A stretch of 20,058 nt of DNA from Desulfovibrionales bacterium. Its GTDB lineage: Bacteria > Desulfobacterota > Desulfovibrionia > Desulfovibrionales > Desulfomicrobiaceae. The DNA lies in assembly GCA_012727515.1 (NCBI GenBank), contig JAAYGZ010000430.1, positions 1 through 20,058 on the forward strand. Direction: 5' to 3'. Each line of letters begins with the position of its first letter. The stretch's first letter is position 1. Position numbers and translations under genes: made by a program. Shown here in pieces: positions 7,269 to 15,814 of this stretch. The notes beneath the pieces were generated by a model. It searched no databases and had not been told where the DNA came from. It saw only the letters and a list, made by a program, of their open reading frames with translations.

Positions 7269-7847
7269 ATGAAAGAAATTGATACACTTTTGACAAATAA
7301 CAAGCTCTGGGCACAAAATGTGGAAAAGAGCATTCCCGGATTTTTTCGCACTCTTGAAAATCAGCACAAGCCCAAATACTTATGGATAGGCTGCTCAGAC
7401 AGCCGTGTTCCGGCAGATCAGTTAATCGGTGTTATGCCTGGCGAGGTTTTTGTACACCGTAATATTTCCAATCAGGTCATCAATACAGACATCAATCTGA
7501 TGTGCGTATTGCAGTATGCCGTGGATGTGCTGCAGGTGAAACACATTATTGTGTGCGGGCATTATGGATGCGGCGGTATTGAAGCCGTGTTGCAGGACCA
7601 GACTCCAGGCCTGCTGGCGCACTGGCTGGAAAACGTCAAAGATCTCATGGAGCGCAATAATACGCCCTCACTTGATGATATGTGTGAACTCAATGTGCGC
7701 TTGCAGGTGCGCAATCTGGCGCTCAACAGCATTGTGCGGCGAGCATGGGACCAGGGGCAGACCTTGTATCTGCATGGCTGGATTTATTCTGTATCCAATG
7801 GCCTGCTCCATGATCTGTGCATTACCCGTGGCGGGCGCAGCACCTAG
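7269..7847 (+). CDS. Beta-class carbonic anhydrase
   Basis: 192 aa. Zinc ligands are all present in the family arrangement: Cys42 and the Asp44/Arg46 dyad in GCSDSRVP, then His98 and Cys101 in CGHYGCGG. FVHRNISNQV (61-70) and LHGWIYSVSNGLL near the C-terminus are also typical. It interconverts CO2 and bicarbonate in the cytoplasm. The protein is about 25-30 residues shorter than E. coli Can, missing only the variable C-terminal tail. An AAGGA about 8 nt upstream of the ATG supports the start. It lies 89 bp after the acyl-CoA synthetase, and a supply of bicarbonate for carboxylation is the plausible role (inference). Confidence 0.93.
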   Translation: MKEIDTLLTNNKLWAQNVEKSIPGFFRTLENQHKPKYLWIGCSDSRVPADQLIGVMPGEVFVHRNISNQVINTDINLMCVLQYAVDVLQVKHIIVCGHYGCGGIEAVLQDQTPGLLAHWLENVKDLMERNNTPSLDDMCELNVRLQVRNLALNSIVRRAWDQGQTLYLHGWIYSVSNGLLHDLCITRGGRST

Positions 7848-8048
7848 ATCTGTCTCTGGCCTCAGGGCTGGCAGGCCGTGCTTTGCGCCTGCTGCACAGC
7901 CTGTACTGCAAGGCCATGATCCATACCACATGCGTTTCCAGCCTGCGCAGAGCCTGTGTTTATTTTATCAGGCAGGGCTGCTGGTAAATTCCTTGCACCC
8001 CAGGTGGGTGGGCGTTATCCTGCAACTGAGTTTGTGCCCACTGAGCCT

Positions 8049-8053
8049 GGAGG
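8049..8053 (+). promoter_or_regulatory. Ribosome binding site of the membrane histidine kinase
   Basis: GGAGG, 4 nt before the ATG at 8058. It decides the start against an in-frame GTG at 7956. The region 7848-8048 before it holds no recognisable gene, and I see no convincing promoter or terminator in it. Confidence 0.75.
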
Positions 8054-8057
8054 ATTT

Positions 8058-10037
8058 ATGCGCGCCTTCTCGTCTCTTCGCCTCCATTTTATTTTTCTGG
8101 TGCTTGTAGCCATTTTGCCAGCCCTGGTGATGATGGTGTTCACGGGCTATTCGTTGCGGAAAAATATCATTCAAGGTGCTGAAAGCACTGCCTTGCGTCA
8201 GATTCAGGTCATGGCCTTGCACCATGAGCAGATTGTCTCCAGCGCCCGCTTACTGCTGGCAACCTTGTCCAGAGCGCAGGAAATTCATGATATAGATTCT
8301 GCGCCTGCCCAGGTCTTACTTGATGAAATGCGCAGCAATAACCCAGCCTTTGTTGCTCTGGCGCTGGCTGATATACACGGGCGCATTGTGGCTGCGTCTC
8401 CGGCAGAATCTGCGCAAGAGTCGTGGCGCACAATACACGATAAAGGCTATTTTACCGAGGCCGTGCAGAGTGGCCACTTTACCATAGGGCACTATCATCT
8501 CCTTGAAAACACTCGTCATGTGGTCATGGAATTTGTCCAGCCTGTTTTTGATGCCAGTCAGCAGGTGCGCGGAGCTTTGGTTGCATCGTTTGATCTGCGT
8601 TATTTCGGAACGATTTTTCATGATTTTCATCTGTCAGAAGGTTCTATTTTCACCTTGACTGACGCAGCAGGCATGCGCCTGACACGTTTTCCGGAAACAG
8701 AAAAATATACCTGGGTGCCAGATCTGCCCCGAATGATTGCGCGTATGTCTGGCCTGGAGGAAGAAGGGACATTTTTAGAACAAGGTGTGGATGGTACGCG
8801 CCGGCTCTATAGTTTTAAGCGTCTCAATTTTCCCAACACACCTTTGCAAGGGCTTATGATTCGTTTGGGGCAGCCTGAGAGCCAGGCCCTGGCCGCAGCC
8901 AAGCGTACAGAGGTCTGGAATGTTGTTTCTCTGACCCTGGCCGCATTGCTGGCCTTGTCAGCAGCCTGGTTTGTGGGCACGCGCATAATTTTCAACCGGG
9001 TAGAGCGGTTGATGGCTGCTGCACGTTGTCTGGGCACAGGCGATTTACGCACGCGCACGGGCCTGGATCATGCTGACGGAGAGCTGGGGCAGGTTGCTGC
9101 GGCCTTTGATCGCATGGCTGAACGCCTTGAACGTCATGATCAGGACCGCCGCCGGGCTGAAGAAGAATGCTGTCAGCTTAACACAGAACTGGAGGAGCGC
9201 GTTTTTACACGCACAGCCCAGCTTGCTACAGCCAACGCAGATTTACAAACAGCCCTGGAAAACCTGCGCCAGGCGCAAAGTCAGCTGGTTATGTCAGAAA
9301 AACTGGCTGCCCTGGGTGAACTGGTGGCAGGCATTGCCCATGAGATCAATACTCCGGTGGGCGTGGCCCTGTCTGCCACGTCAACCATGGTTGAAAAAAA
9401 TCGCATTCTGGCGGATCTTTTTCATCAGGGAGAGATGAAGCGCTCGCATTTGACTGAATACCTGGACGCAAGCCGTGAAGGCATGGATATGACGCTTATC
9501 AATCTGCACCGCGCCTCGGACCTGATACGCAGTTTTAAGATGGTGGCCGCGGATCAGGTTTCAGAGGCCAGGCGCAGCTTTAATGTGCATACCTATATTC
9601 AGGAGGTGCTTTTGAGCCTGCGGCCCAAGCTGAAAAAAACCACGCATCGTATTGAAACAGAATGCGATGAAAATCTGGTCATTGAAAGCTATCCTGGGGC
9701 ATTGTCGCAAATTATAACCAATTTGATCCTCAATTCCCTGACTCACGCCTTTGATGAAGGCCAGTCCGGGCTGATCCGTATTGTCATCTCTGTGCATGAA
9801 GATAAGCTGTGCCTGACCTATTCAGACAATGGACGCGGTATTTTGCCTGAAGTGCAGAGTAAAATTTTTGAACCATTTTGCACCACAGCCAGGGCCAAGG
9901 GTTCTACGGGTCTTGGACTGCATATTGTTTTTAATATCGTTACCAGCACATTGCACGGCACAATAACCTGTTGCAGTGAGCCGGGTCATGGGGCTGTTTT
10001 TCAGATACGGATTCCTTTGCATAAAGAGGCAGCATGA
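8058..10037 (+). CDS. Membrane sensor histidine kinase (Cache-like sensor, HAMP, HisKA, HATPase)
   Basis: 659 aa. TM1 is at about 10-30 and a periplasmic sensor of about 250 residues with PDC/Cache character (KGYFTEAVQSGHFTIG, VRGALVASFDLRYF) follows. TM2 is at about 288-306 and HAMP at about 308-360. A coiled coil (about 360-415) leads to the H-box EKLAALGELVAGIAHEINTP with phosphoacceptor His428. The catalytic domain has N-box NLILNSLTHAF (Asn555/559), G1 DNGRG (590-594) and G2 GSTGLGL (615-621). All residues needed for autophosphorylation are present. The stop overlaps the start of the next gene (ATGA), making the HD-GYP response regulator the obvious phosphorylation partner. The ligand is unknown. 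A GTG start at 7956 would put 34 non-membrane residues in front and lacks a ribosome site. Confidence 0.93.
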   Translation: MRAFSSLRLHFIFLVLVAILPALVMMVFTGYSLRKNIIQGAESTALRQIQVMALHHEQIVSSARLLLATLSRAQEIHDIDSAPAQVLLDEMRSNNPAFVALALADIHGRIVAASPAESAQESWRTIHDKGYFTEAVQSGHFTIGHYHLLENTRHVVMEFVQPVFDASQQVRGALVASFDLRYFGTIFHDFHLSEGSIFTLTDAAGMRLTRFPETEKYTWVPDLPRMIARMSGLEEEGTFLEQGVDGTRRLYSFKRLNFPNTPLQGLMIRLGQPESQALAAAKRTEVWNVVSLTLAALLALSAAWFVGTRIIFNRVERLMAAARCLGTGDLRTRTGLDHADGELGQVAAAFDRMAERLERHDQDRRRAEEECCQLNTELEERVFTRTAQLATANADLQTALENLRQAQSQLVMSEKLAALGELVAGIAHEINTPVGVALSATSTMVEKNRILADLFHQGEMKRSHLTEYLDASREGMDMTLINLHRASDLIRSFKMVAADQVSEARRSFNVHTYIQEVLLSLRPKLKKTTHRIETECDENLVIESYPGALSQIITNLILNSLTHAFDEGQSGLIRIVISVHEDKLCLTYSDNGRGILPEVQSKIFEPFCTTARAKGSTGLGLHIVFNIVTSTLHGTITCCSEPGHGAVFQIRIPLHKEAA

Positions 10038-11647
10038 TAGATTCTGATGATATTCTGTTCAAAGACGAAACGCCTGTGCCTGCAGCATCCACAAAGAGTA
10101 TGCCCTGGAAAATACTGATCGTGGATGATGAGGCTGATGTGCATACTGTGACCACGTTCATGCTTGCGGGACAGCATTTTCAAAATCGTCCTTTTTCTTT
10201 TTTACATGCCTATAGTGGCCCGGAAGCCCGCGCTCTGCTGGCCTCAGAGCAGGATATTGCCGTTATTCTGCTCGATGTGGTTATGGAAACAGACGACAGT
10301 GGACTGCAACTTGTGCATTTTATCCGTCACGAACTTGGTAACAGTGCCGTGCGTATTATTCTGCGCACTGGCCAACCAGGCAAGGCCCCTGCTGCGCAGG
10401 TGATCCTTGATTATGATATTGATGACTACAAGGAAAAAACCGAACTGACTCTGGAAAAAATGCTGGTGACCATCATTTCAGCGTTACGCAGTTATTCCTT
10501 TATTGCCACCATTGAGGCCAACAGACAGGGATTAAAGCGCATTATTGAAGCATCTTCAGATATTTTTGAGCGGCAATCCCTGCAAAAACTCAGCAGCGGC
10601 GCCCTGGGGCAATTAACAGCCCTGTTGCAGCTCAAAGACGAGGCCATTTACTCCCATAGTTCAAGCCTGGCCGCATCCGGAACCAGGGGTGAGTCTCTGG
10701 TTCTGGCGGCGACCGGAAATTTTGCCTCTTTGGTGGGGCAGTCTATGGACGCGGTTGGGGATGAGATGGTGCATGTCATGCTGGAGAAGGCCAAGGAAGA
10801 ACCGCGTGGATTTTACTGCGACCACGGACAATGCGCCTGGTATTTTCAGTGCAGAACCGGGTCGGAGAATTTTTTATATTTTGAAATTACCCGCCAGCTG
10901 ACTGAAAATGATCATGATTTGCTCAGGCTTTTTTTTACCAATGTCTCTTTGGCCTTTGATAATCTGTTTTTGAACAAAGGCATTGAAGACACGCAAAAAG
11001 AAATCATCTTCCACATTGCTGAAACAGTGGAGTGCCGGTCTGCGGAAACAGGCAGCCATGTACGGCGCGTAGCAGAACTGGCTCATCTTCTGGCCCGCAA
11101 ATACGGGCTGGGCGATGAGGAAGCAGAAATGCTCAAACTGGCATCCACGATACATGATCTGGGAAAAATCGGTATTCCGGATTCTATCTTAAATAAGCCA
11201 GGCCCCCTGACACCTGAAGAATTTGAAATCATTAAAAGCCATGTCCCTCGTGGTTACAATATGCTGGCCAACTCAACGAGTCCGATTATTCAGGTGGCGG
11301 CCCGGATTATCCTGACCCATCATGAACGCTGGGATGGCCAGGGATATCCCCAGGGGCTGACCGGAGAAGACATTCATGTACATGGCCGCATTGTGGCAGT
11401 GGTTGATGTTTTTGACGCCCTGTCCAGCAAGCGGGTCTATCATCAGGCCTGGCCCTGGGAAGATATTTTCGCCCATTTTCTCAATCAAAGCGGCCAGCAT
11501 TTTGACCCGTGCCTGGCAGATATTCTGTTGCAGAATAAAGAAGAATTTATGGCCATCAGCCTCAAATACCGTGATCAGGAAGGAACCTGCAACGCAGGGC
11601 AGGATCAGCCTGATCCACGTTTACCTGGATGGGAAATCAGATGGTAG
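10034..11647 (+). CDS. Response regulator with DUF3369 and HD-GYP c-di-GMP phosphodiesterase domain
   Basis: 537 aa. The receiver (about 25-150) has acidic residues D31/D32, phosphoacceptor Asp81 (ILLDVVME) and Thr112. The middle (about 165-310) fits DUF3369, a GAF-like module often found between receiver and HD-GYP. The HD-GYP domain (about 320-500) has IHDLGKIGIPD (His374/Asp375), THHERWDGQGYP and VVDVFDALSSKR, so the metal ligands and GYP motif are intact. Phosphorylation by the upstream kinase should control hydrolysis of cyclic-di-GMP. DUF3369 carries Cys262, His264, Cys267 and Cys273 in a short stretch, a possible metal or redox site. AAGAGG is 4 nt before the ATG, and the gene overlaps the kinase stop by 4 nt. 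Confidence 0.93.
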   Translation: MIDSDDILFKDETPVPAASTKSMPWKILIVDDEADVHTVTTFMLAGQHFQNRPFSFLHAYSGPEARALLASEQDIAVILLDVVMETDDSGLQLVHFIRHELGNSAVRIILRTGQPGKAPAAQVILDYDIDDYKEKTELTLEKMLVTIISALRSYSFIATIEANRQGLKRIIEASSDIFERQSLQKLSSGALGQLTALLQLKDEAIYSHSSSLAASGTRGESLVLAATGNFASLVGQSMDAVGDEMVHVMLEKAKEEPRGFYCDHGQCAWYFQCRTGSENFLYFEITRQLTENDHDLLRLFFTNVSLAFDNLFLNKGIEDTQKEIIFHIAETVECRSAETGSHVRRVAELAHLLARKYGLGDEEAEMLKLASTIHDLGKIGIPDSILNKPGPLTPEEFEIIKSHVPRGYNMLANSTSPIIQVAARIILTHHERWDGQGYPQGLTGEDIHVHGRIVAVVDVFDALSSKRVYHQAWPWEDIFAHFLNQSGQHFDPCLADILLQNKEEFMAISLKYRDQEGTCNAGQDQPDPRLPGWEIRW

Positions 11648-11679
11648 GTGACGATTATCCACGACCAAAGGAAATAACG

Positions 11680-14067
11680 ATGAAAGATGTCCTGACTTCC
11701 TGTATACCTCAGCCTGTAAACACTGCAACAGGCGCAGACGCGACTCCTGGAACTATCCGGTGCGAACAGTCTGGCTTGGGCCAGGAGCAAGAGAACTTGC
11801 GCCTGCTCATTGATAGCTCTTCGGACTGGATTTACTGGATAGCCCCGGACGGATGTTTTCTTTTTGTTTCTTCTGCCTGTGAGCGGATCACCGGGTATCC
11901 GGCCCGGAATTTTCGTGAGGATGCGCATTTTATGTGGTCTATTGTACACCCTGATGAGCAGGAGGTAATCAGGCAGCATGTTCAGGATGGCGAGGTGGTT
12001 GGACATGAGCCTCTGCAATTTCGCATCTTTCACGCGGATGGCTCGATCCGCTGGATTGCCCATACCTGTAGCCCGATTATTGATGAACGCGGGCAGGTTT
12101 TAGGACGCCGGGGAGTTAACCGCGATATTACTGACCAGGTTCTGGCTGAACACGCCCGACAGCAGAGCGAAGATCGCTATAAGGCCATGATTGAGGGCAT
12201 TGATAGTTGCGTGGCTGTGTATCAGGTGCTTGGAAATGGCGAGGCGTTTGTCATTGCCGAGTTTAACCGCGCCGCAGAAATCTCTACCCAGGTACGTCGT
12301 GAAGAGGTGCTCGGAAAGCGGGTGGAGGATGTTTTTCCCGGCATTATCAAGCTGGGCTTGCTGGATGTTTTTCAACGTGTCTGGCGTACAGGTAAGCCTG
12401 AGAGTTATCCTGTGCAGCGCTATGCAGACCATCGCCTCAATATCTGGGTGAAGAACTATGTGTACCGGCTGGCTTCCGGGGATATTGTTGCTGTGTACAC
12501 AGACCAAAGCGTGGCCAAAAAATTAGAGCGTGATCTGGAAGTTTCACAACGTCGTTTTAAGGAGGCTGTGGAAGCAGCCAGTGATGGAATCTGGGAATGG
12601 AACCTGCTCACGCAAACAGCTTTTTTCGGTCCCAGATATTTTTCCATGCTGGGTTATGAGCCAGATGAATTTGAACAGAATTGGCACGGGTTTTCTTCGC
12701 GGGTTCATCCTGATGACCTTGGCGCTGTGGAGGCTGCCGTGGCCCAGCATGTGGAACACAATGAGCCGTATAACGTGGAATTTCGGATGCGCAGAAAAAA
12801 TGGAGGCTGGCATTGGATTTTGGCCCGAGGCTGTGTGGTGGAGCGGGATGCTGCGCAACGACCCATGCGCATGGTGGGCACGCATATTGATATTCATGCC
12901 CACAAGGAACTCCAGCAACGCATTCAGAATTATGCCAGTGAACTGGAAAAAAAAGTAGCAGCGCGAACAGCAGAACTGCAAAAATTTCACAATGCTGTGG
13001 AGCATTCTCCGGTGTCCATTGTGATCACGGACACAGATGGAATTATTGAATATGTAAATCCTTTTTTCAGCAATATTTCCGGATATTCATTTGCCGAGGC
13101 AGTGGGCAATAACCCGCGCATACTGAAATCCGGCCTGCATGATGCAGATTTTTATGCTGAATTGTGGCAGACTATTTCTCAAGGTCATGCCTGGCGCGGA
13201 GAAATGTGCAATCGCAAAAAGGATGGCCAGGTATATTGGGAACTTATGTCTATTGCTCCGGTTTTTGATACAGATGGCCAGGTCGGGCACTACGTGGCCA
13301 TTAAAGAAGATATTTCTGATAAAAAAGATCTGGAGCGCTTAAAAGAAGATGTGGATCGCATCATGCGCCATGATCTGAAAACTCCGCTCAACGCAATCAT
13401 TGGTTTGCCGCAAGTGCTGGCCATGGATGCCAATATTACTGCTGCTCAGGCTGAACTGCTCCACGCTCTGGAAGATTCCGGGCGCAAAATGCTGGCCATG
13501 ATTGATCGCTCTTTGGATCTGTTCAAGATGGAGCTTGGCTCGTATGAATATCAGCCCAGGGCCGTGGATGTTATTAGCGTGCTGGGACGGCTGATTCATC
13601 AGCAAGCCTCCAGACTATCCGCAAAGAATGTACACATTTTTATGCGCAGGAATGGTCAGCCCGTTGTGAATGGAACACGCTGTCTGCTGGTATCAGAGGA
13701 AAGTCTGCTTAGTTCGTTACTTTCTAATATAGTGCTCAATGCGCTTGAAGCCTCGCCTGCAGACACAGAGGTGTGCATTGATCTTGATGATCTTCCGGAA
13801 GATGCGCCAGAGTATGAATTCAGAGGCCACTCCAGCCCCTTGACCTATGTGCATGTGCGCAACACAGGCGCGGTTCCCAAGCAGATTCGGGAACATTTTT
13901 TTGAAAAATACATTACCTTTGGCAAAAAACAGGGCACTGGGTTGGGCACGTATTCCGCGAAATTGTTAGCCACGACCATGGGCTATGATATTACCATGCA
14001 CACTTCTGACATTGATAATGAAACCGTGGTCAGTATCCTGGCGCCCACGGCACGGGCAACGGCGTAA
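11680..14067 (+). CDS. Soluble multi-PAS sensor histidine kinase
   Basis: 795 aa with no membrane segment, so cytoplasmic. Four PAS-type modules are visible at about 40-155, 165-277, 290-410 (PAS_3 type, with VHPDD and W-x-W features) and 433-550, with a short coiled coil at about 405-437. The H-box RHDLKTPLNAI gives His564. The ATPase domain has N-box NIVLNALEA (Asn683/687) and G2 GTGLGTYSAKLL (about 752-763). The G1 box reads VRNTGAVP, with Asn where Asp normally contacts adenine. Start: ATG 11680 has AAAGGA 7 nt upstream; an ATG at 11629 would overlap the previous gene. The downstream receiver, 9 bp away, is the likely partner. Confidence 0.92.
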   Translation: MKDVLTSCIPQPVNTATGADATPGTIRCEQSGLGQEQENLRLLIDSSSDWIYWIAPDGCFLFVSSACERITGYPARNFREDAHFMWSIVHPDEQEVIRQHVQDGEVVGHEPLQFRIFHADGSIRWIAHTCSPIIDERGQVLGRRGVNRDITDQVLAEHARQQSEDRYKAMIEGIDSCVAVYQVLGNGEAFVIAEFNRAAEISTQVRREEVLGKRVEDVFPGIIKLGLLDVFQRVWRTGKPESYPVQRYADHRLNIWVKNYVYRLASGDIVAVYTDQSVAKKLERDLEVSQRRFKEAVEAASDGIWEWNLLTQTAFFGPRYFSMLGYEPDEFEQNWHGFSSRVHPDDLGAVEAAVAQHVEHNEPYNVEFRMRRKNGGWHWILARGCVVERDAAQRPMRMVGTHIDIHAHKELQQRIQNYASELEKKVAARTAELQKFHNAVEHSPVSIVITDTDGIIEYVNPFFSNISGYSFAEAVGNNPRILKSGLHDADFYAELWQTISQGHAWRGEMCNRKKDGQVYWELMSIAPVFDTDGQVGHYVAIKEDISDKKDLERLKEDVDRIMRHDLKTPLNAIIGLPQVLAMDANITAAQAELLHALEDSGRKMLAMIDRSLDLFKMELGSYEYQPRAVDVISVLGRLIHQQASRLSAKNVHIFMRRNGQPVVNGTRCLLVSEESLLSSLLSNIVLNALEASPADTEVCIDLDDLPEDAPEYEFRGHSSPLTYVHVRNTGAVPKQIREHFFEKYITFGKKQGTGLGTYSAKLLATTMGYDITMHTSDIDNETVVSILAPTARATA

Positions 14068-14076
14068 GGGGGCAAT

Positions 14077-14514
14077 ATGGCTGTGCCAAAAATTCTTATT
14101 GTTGATGATGAACCACAAAATGTGATGCTGCTTCGGCTTTATCTGCGCCAACTGGGTTATGATTCAGTGGGCGTGGAAAATGCCATTGTTGCCTTGGAAA
14201 TTCTGGATTCTTCTTTTGATCTGGTGCTGTGCGATGTGCTTATGCCAGAAATGAATGGGTTTGAAATGGTGCACGCACTGCGCAAGCGCCCTGATATTCA
14301 GGATATTCCTGTGATTATGGTCACTACTCTGGCAGAAAAGGCCGACCGGTTGCGAGCCGTGGAAGCCGGGGCCAATGATTATATCACCAAGCCAGTGGAC
14401 TTGCTTGAACTGCGCGTGCGCGCTGCCTCTATGCTCAAAGTCAAAGCCCAGCAGGATGAGATCAGATCCTTTCAGCTTGAATTAAGCGAACTGGTTGAAG
14501 CCCGGACCCTGTAA
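14077..14514 (+). CDS. Response regulator receiver (N-terminal part of an interrupted receiver/HD-GYP gene)
   Basis: 145 aa. Complete receiver: D10/D11 (LIVDDE), phosphoacceptor Asp53 (LVLCDVLMPEMNGFEM), Thr83/84 and Lys105 (YITKPVD). After the receiver a charged helix begins (DEIRSFQLELSELVEARTL) and is cut by TAA at 14512-14514. The next codons continue the same helix in the same frame, exactly as in receiver-HD-GYP proteins with a VEART...L..AL.EL linker. The ancestral product was therefore probably one 351-residue protein. As it stands, this would be a stand-alone receiver able to act as a phosphate sink or CheY-like output of the upstream kinase. GGGGG precedes the ATG. Confidence 0.88.
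   Translation: MAVPKILIVDDEPQNVMLLRLYLRQLGYDSVGVENAIVALEILDSSFDLVLCDVLMPEMNGFEMVHALRKRPDIQDIPVIMVTTLAEKADRLRAVEAGANDYITKPVDLLELRVRAASMLKVKAQQDEIRSFQLELSELVEARTL
14512..14514 (+). other. In-frame TAA splitting receiver and HD-GYP domains
   Basis: The codon series ...GCC CGG ACC CTG TAA CTG CGC CGG GCC TTG CAG GAA... keeps frame and helix register on both sides of the stop. A single base change from GAA, CAA or AAA would create it; Glu fits the family linker best. The stop is followed by C, a context generally regarded as weak for UAA. Confidence 0.85.
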
Positions 14515-14526
14515 CTGCGCCGGGCC

Positions 14527-15132
14527 TTGCAGGAACTTGACCAGGCCCATGCTGAGGTTATCCAGCGCTTATCAGCAGCAGCGGAGTTCAAGGATGAGGA
14601 AACCGGCAACCATATTGTCCGCATGGCCCGCTACAGTGCGCTCATTGCCCAGCGTTTGGGCCATAACGCACGCTTTGTGGATTTGCTCCAGGCCAGCAGC
14701 CCCATGCACGATGTAGGTAAAATTGGTATTCCTGATCATATTTTGCACAAACCAGGCAAGCTCAATGCCCAGGAATGGGAAATTATGAAGACCCATACCA
14801 CGGCAGGAGCGCGTATCCTTGAATCAGGCACGTCCGAGTATATCCGCATGGGCGCAACCATTGCTTTGTCCCATCATGAAAAATGGGACGGCAGTGGCTA
14901 TCCCCTGGGCTTATCAGGGGGAAGTATCCCCCTGGAAGGACGAATCTGTGCTGTGGCGGACGTGTTTGACGCTCTGACCAGTAAACGCCCCTATAAGGAT
15001 GCCTTTCCCCTGGACAAGGCCTTAGACATTATGCGTGCAGGCCGGGGCATACATTTTGACCCCCGTATTTTAGACGTATTTCTTGATAATCTGGATCAGG
15101 TGCTCATCATTAAAGATGCCATGCAGGAATAG
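14527..15132 (+). CDS. HD-GYP domain protein (C-terminal part of the interrupted response regulator)
   Basis: About 201 aa from a TTG at 14527 (same frame as the receiver; the open frame begins at 14515 right after its stop). The domain itself is complete: FKDEETGNHIVRMARYS, PMHDVGKIGIPD, LSHHEKWDGSGYPLGL and AVADVFDALTSKRPYKDAF, so cyclic-di-GMP hydrolysis chemistry appears intact. There is no good Shine-Dalgarno before the TTG, and the first ATG lies inside the HD domain. Separate expression would therefore need inefficient reinitiation or readthrough. It is either a pseudogene half, a product of reinitiation, or an artefact of a sequence error. The nitroreductase gene follows after 22 bp. 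Confidence 0.75.
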   Translation: MQELDQAHAEVIQRLSAAAEFKDEETGNHIVRMARYSALIAQRLGHNARFVDLLQASSPMHDVGKIGIPDHILHKPGKLNAQEWEIMKTHTTAGARILESGTSEYIRMGATIALSHHEKWDGSGYPLGLSGGSIPLEGRICAVADVFDALTSKRPYKDAFPLDKALDIMRAGRGIHFDPRILDVFLDNLDQVLIIKDAMQE

Positions 15133-15154
15133 AACAACAGGCCAAGGAGGCGAT

Positions 15155-15814
15155 ATGGATAGGCAGATAATACTGGACGCTTTTATGTTTCGACATGCCT
15201 GCAAAGAATTTGATCCCCAGGCCAGGATCTCTGAGCAGGATTTTGCTTTTATTCTGGAAACAGCCAGGCTCTCGCCCAGTTCATTCGGCTTTGAACCATG
15301 GCAGTTTCTTGTGGTGCAGGACATGGCCTACCGGGAAAAACTCCTGCCCTATACCTGGGGCGGCAAGGGGCAGATTCCCACGGCCAGCCATTTTCTGGTC
15401 TGCCTGGCCATGAAAACACCGCTTCTGCGCTATGATAGCGCAGTTATTGCTGATTTTATGCATACTGTGCAGGAACTGCCTGAAGAGCGCATTGCTGCCC
15501 GCACAGCATACTATGCCACGTTTCAGCAGTCCGACTTCCGGCTTTTAGACAGTGAGCGGGCCATGTTTGATTGGGCCTGCAAGCAGTGTTATATTGCCCA
15601 GGCAAACATGATGACTGCGGCAGCGCTTGTGGGCATTGATTCCTGCCCCATTGAGGGTTTTGTGCAGGACAAGGTGGATGCTGTACTGGCTGAAGATTTT
15701 GGAGTTGATCTGACTGAGTATGGCGTTGCCTACATGCTTGCTTTTGGCTACCGGATCAAAGCGCCCAAGCGCAAAACACGACGACCTTTAGACCAGGTGG
15801 TACGATGGATCTGA
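15155..15814 (+). CDS. Nitroreductase-family NAD(P)H:FMN oxidoreductase
   Basis: 219 aa, the usual length of NfsB-like nitroreductases. Family marks: an N-terminal R-H-x-C-KEFDP (FMN phosphate contact), LSPSSFGFEPWQFLVVQD, the helix QANMMTAAALVGIDSCPIEGF (FMN-binding C-terminal core) and LAFGYRIKAPKRKTRRPLDQVV. Members reduce nitro groups, quinones, flavins or metals in the cytoplasm; the physiological substrate here is unknown. AAGGAGG at 15144-15150 fixes the start 4 nt later. The 3' end overlaps the TPR gene by 10 bp. It is part of the signalling operon, which may point to redox stress as the input (inference). Confidence 0.9.
   Translation: MDRQIILDAFMFRHACKEFDPQARISEQDFAFILETARLSPSSFGFEPWQFLVVQDMAYREKLLPYTWGGKGQIPTASHFLVCLAMKTPLLRYDSAVIADFMHTVQELPEERIAARTAYYATFQQSDFRLLDSERAMFDWACKQCYIAQANMMTAAALVGIDSCPIEGFVQDKVDAVLAEDFGVDLTEYGVAYMLAFGYRIKAPKRKTRRPLDQVVRWI

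Noticed and set aside
7848..8057. A riboswitch or small gene before the membrane histidine kinase
   Set aside because: I looked for a c-di-GMP or other riboswitch core and for a short reading frame with a ribosome site. Only weak short stems (such as GGCCT-N10-AGGCC at 7858-7877) were found.
14512..14514. Recoding of the stop as selenocysteine or pyrrolysine
   Set aside because: The codon is TAA; selenocysteine uses TGA and pyrrolysine TAG. The linker position also has no reason to need either residue.
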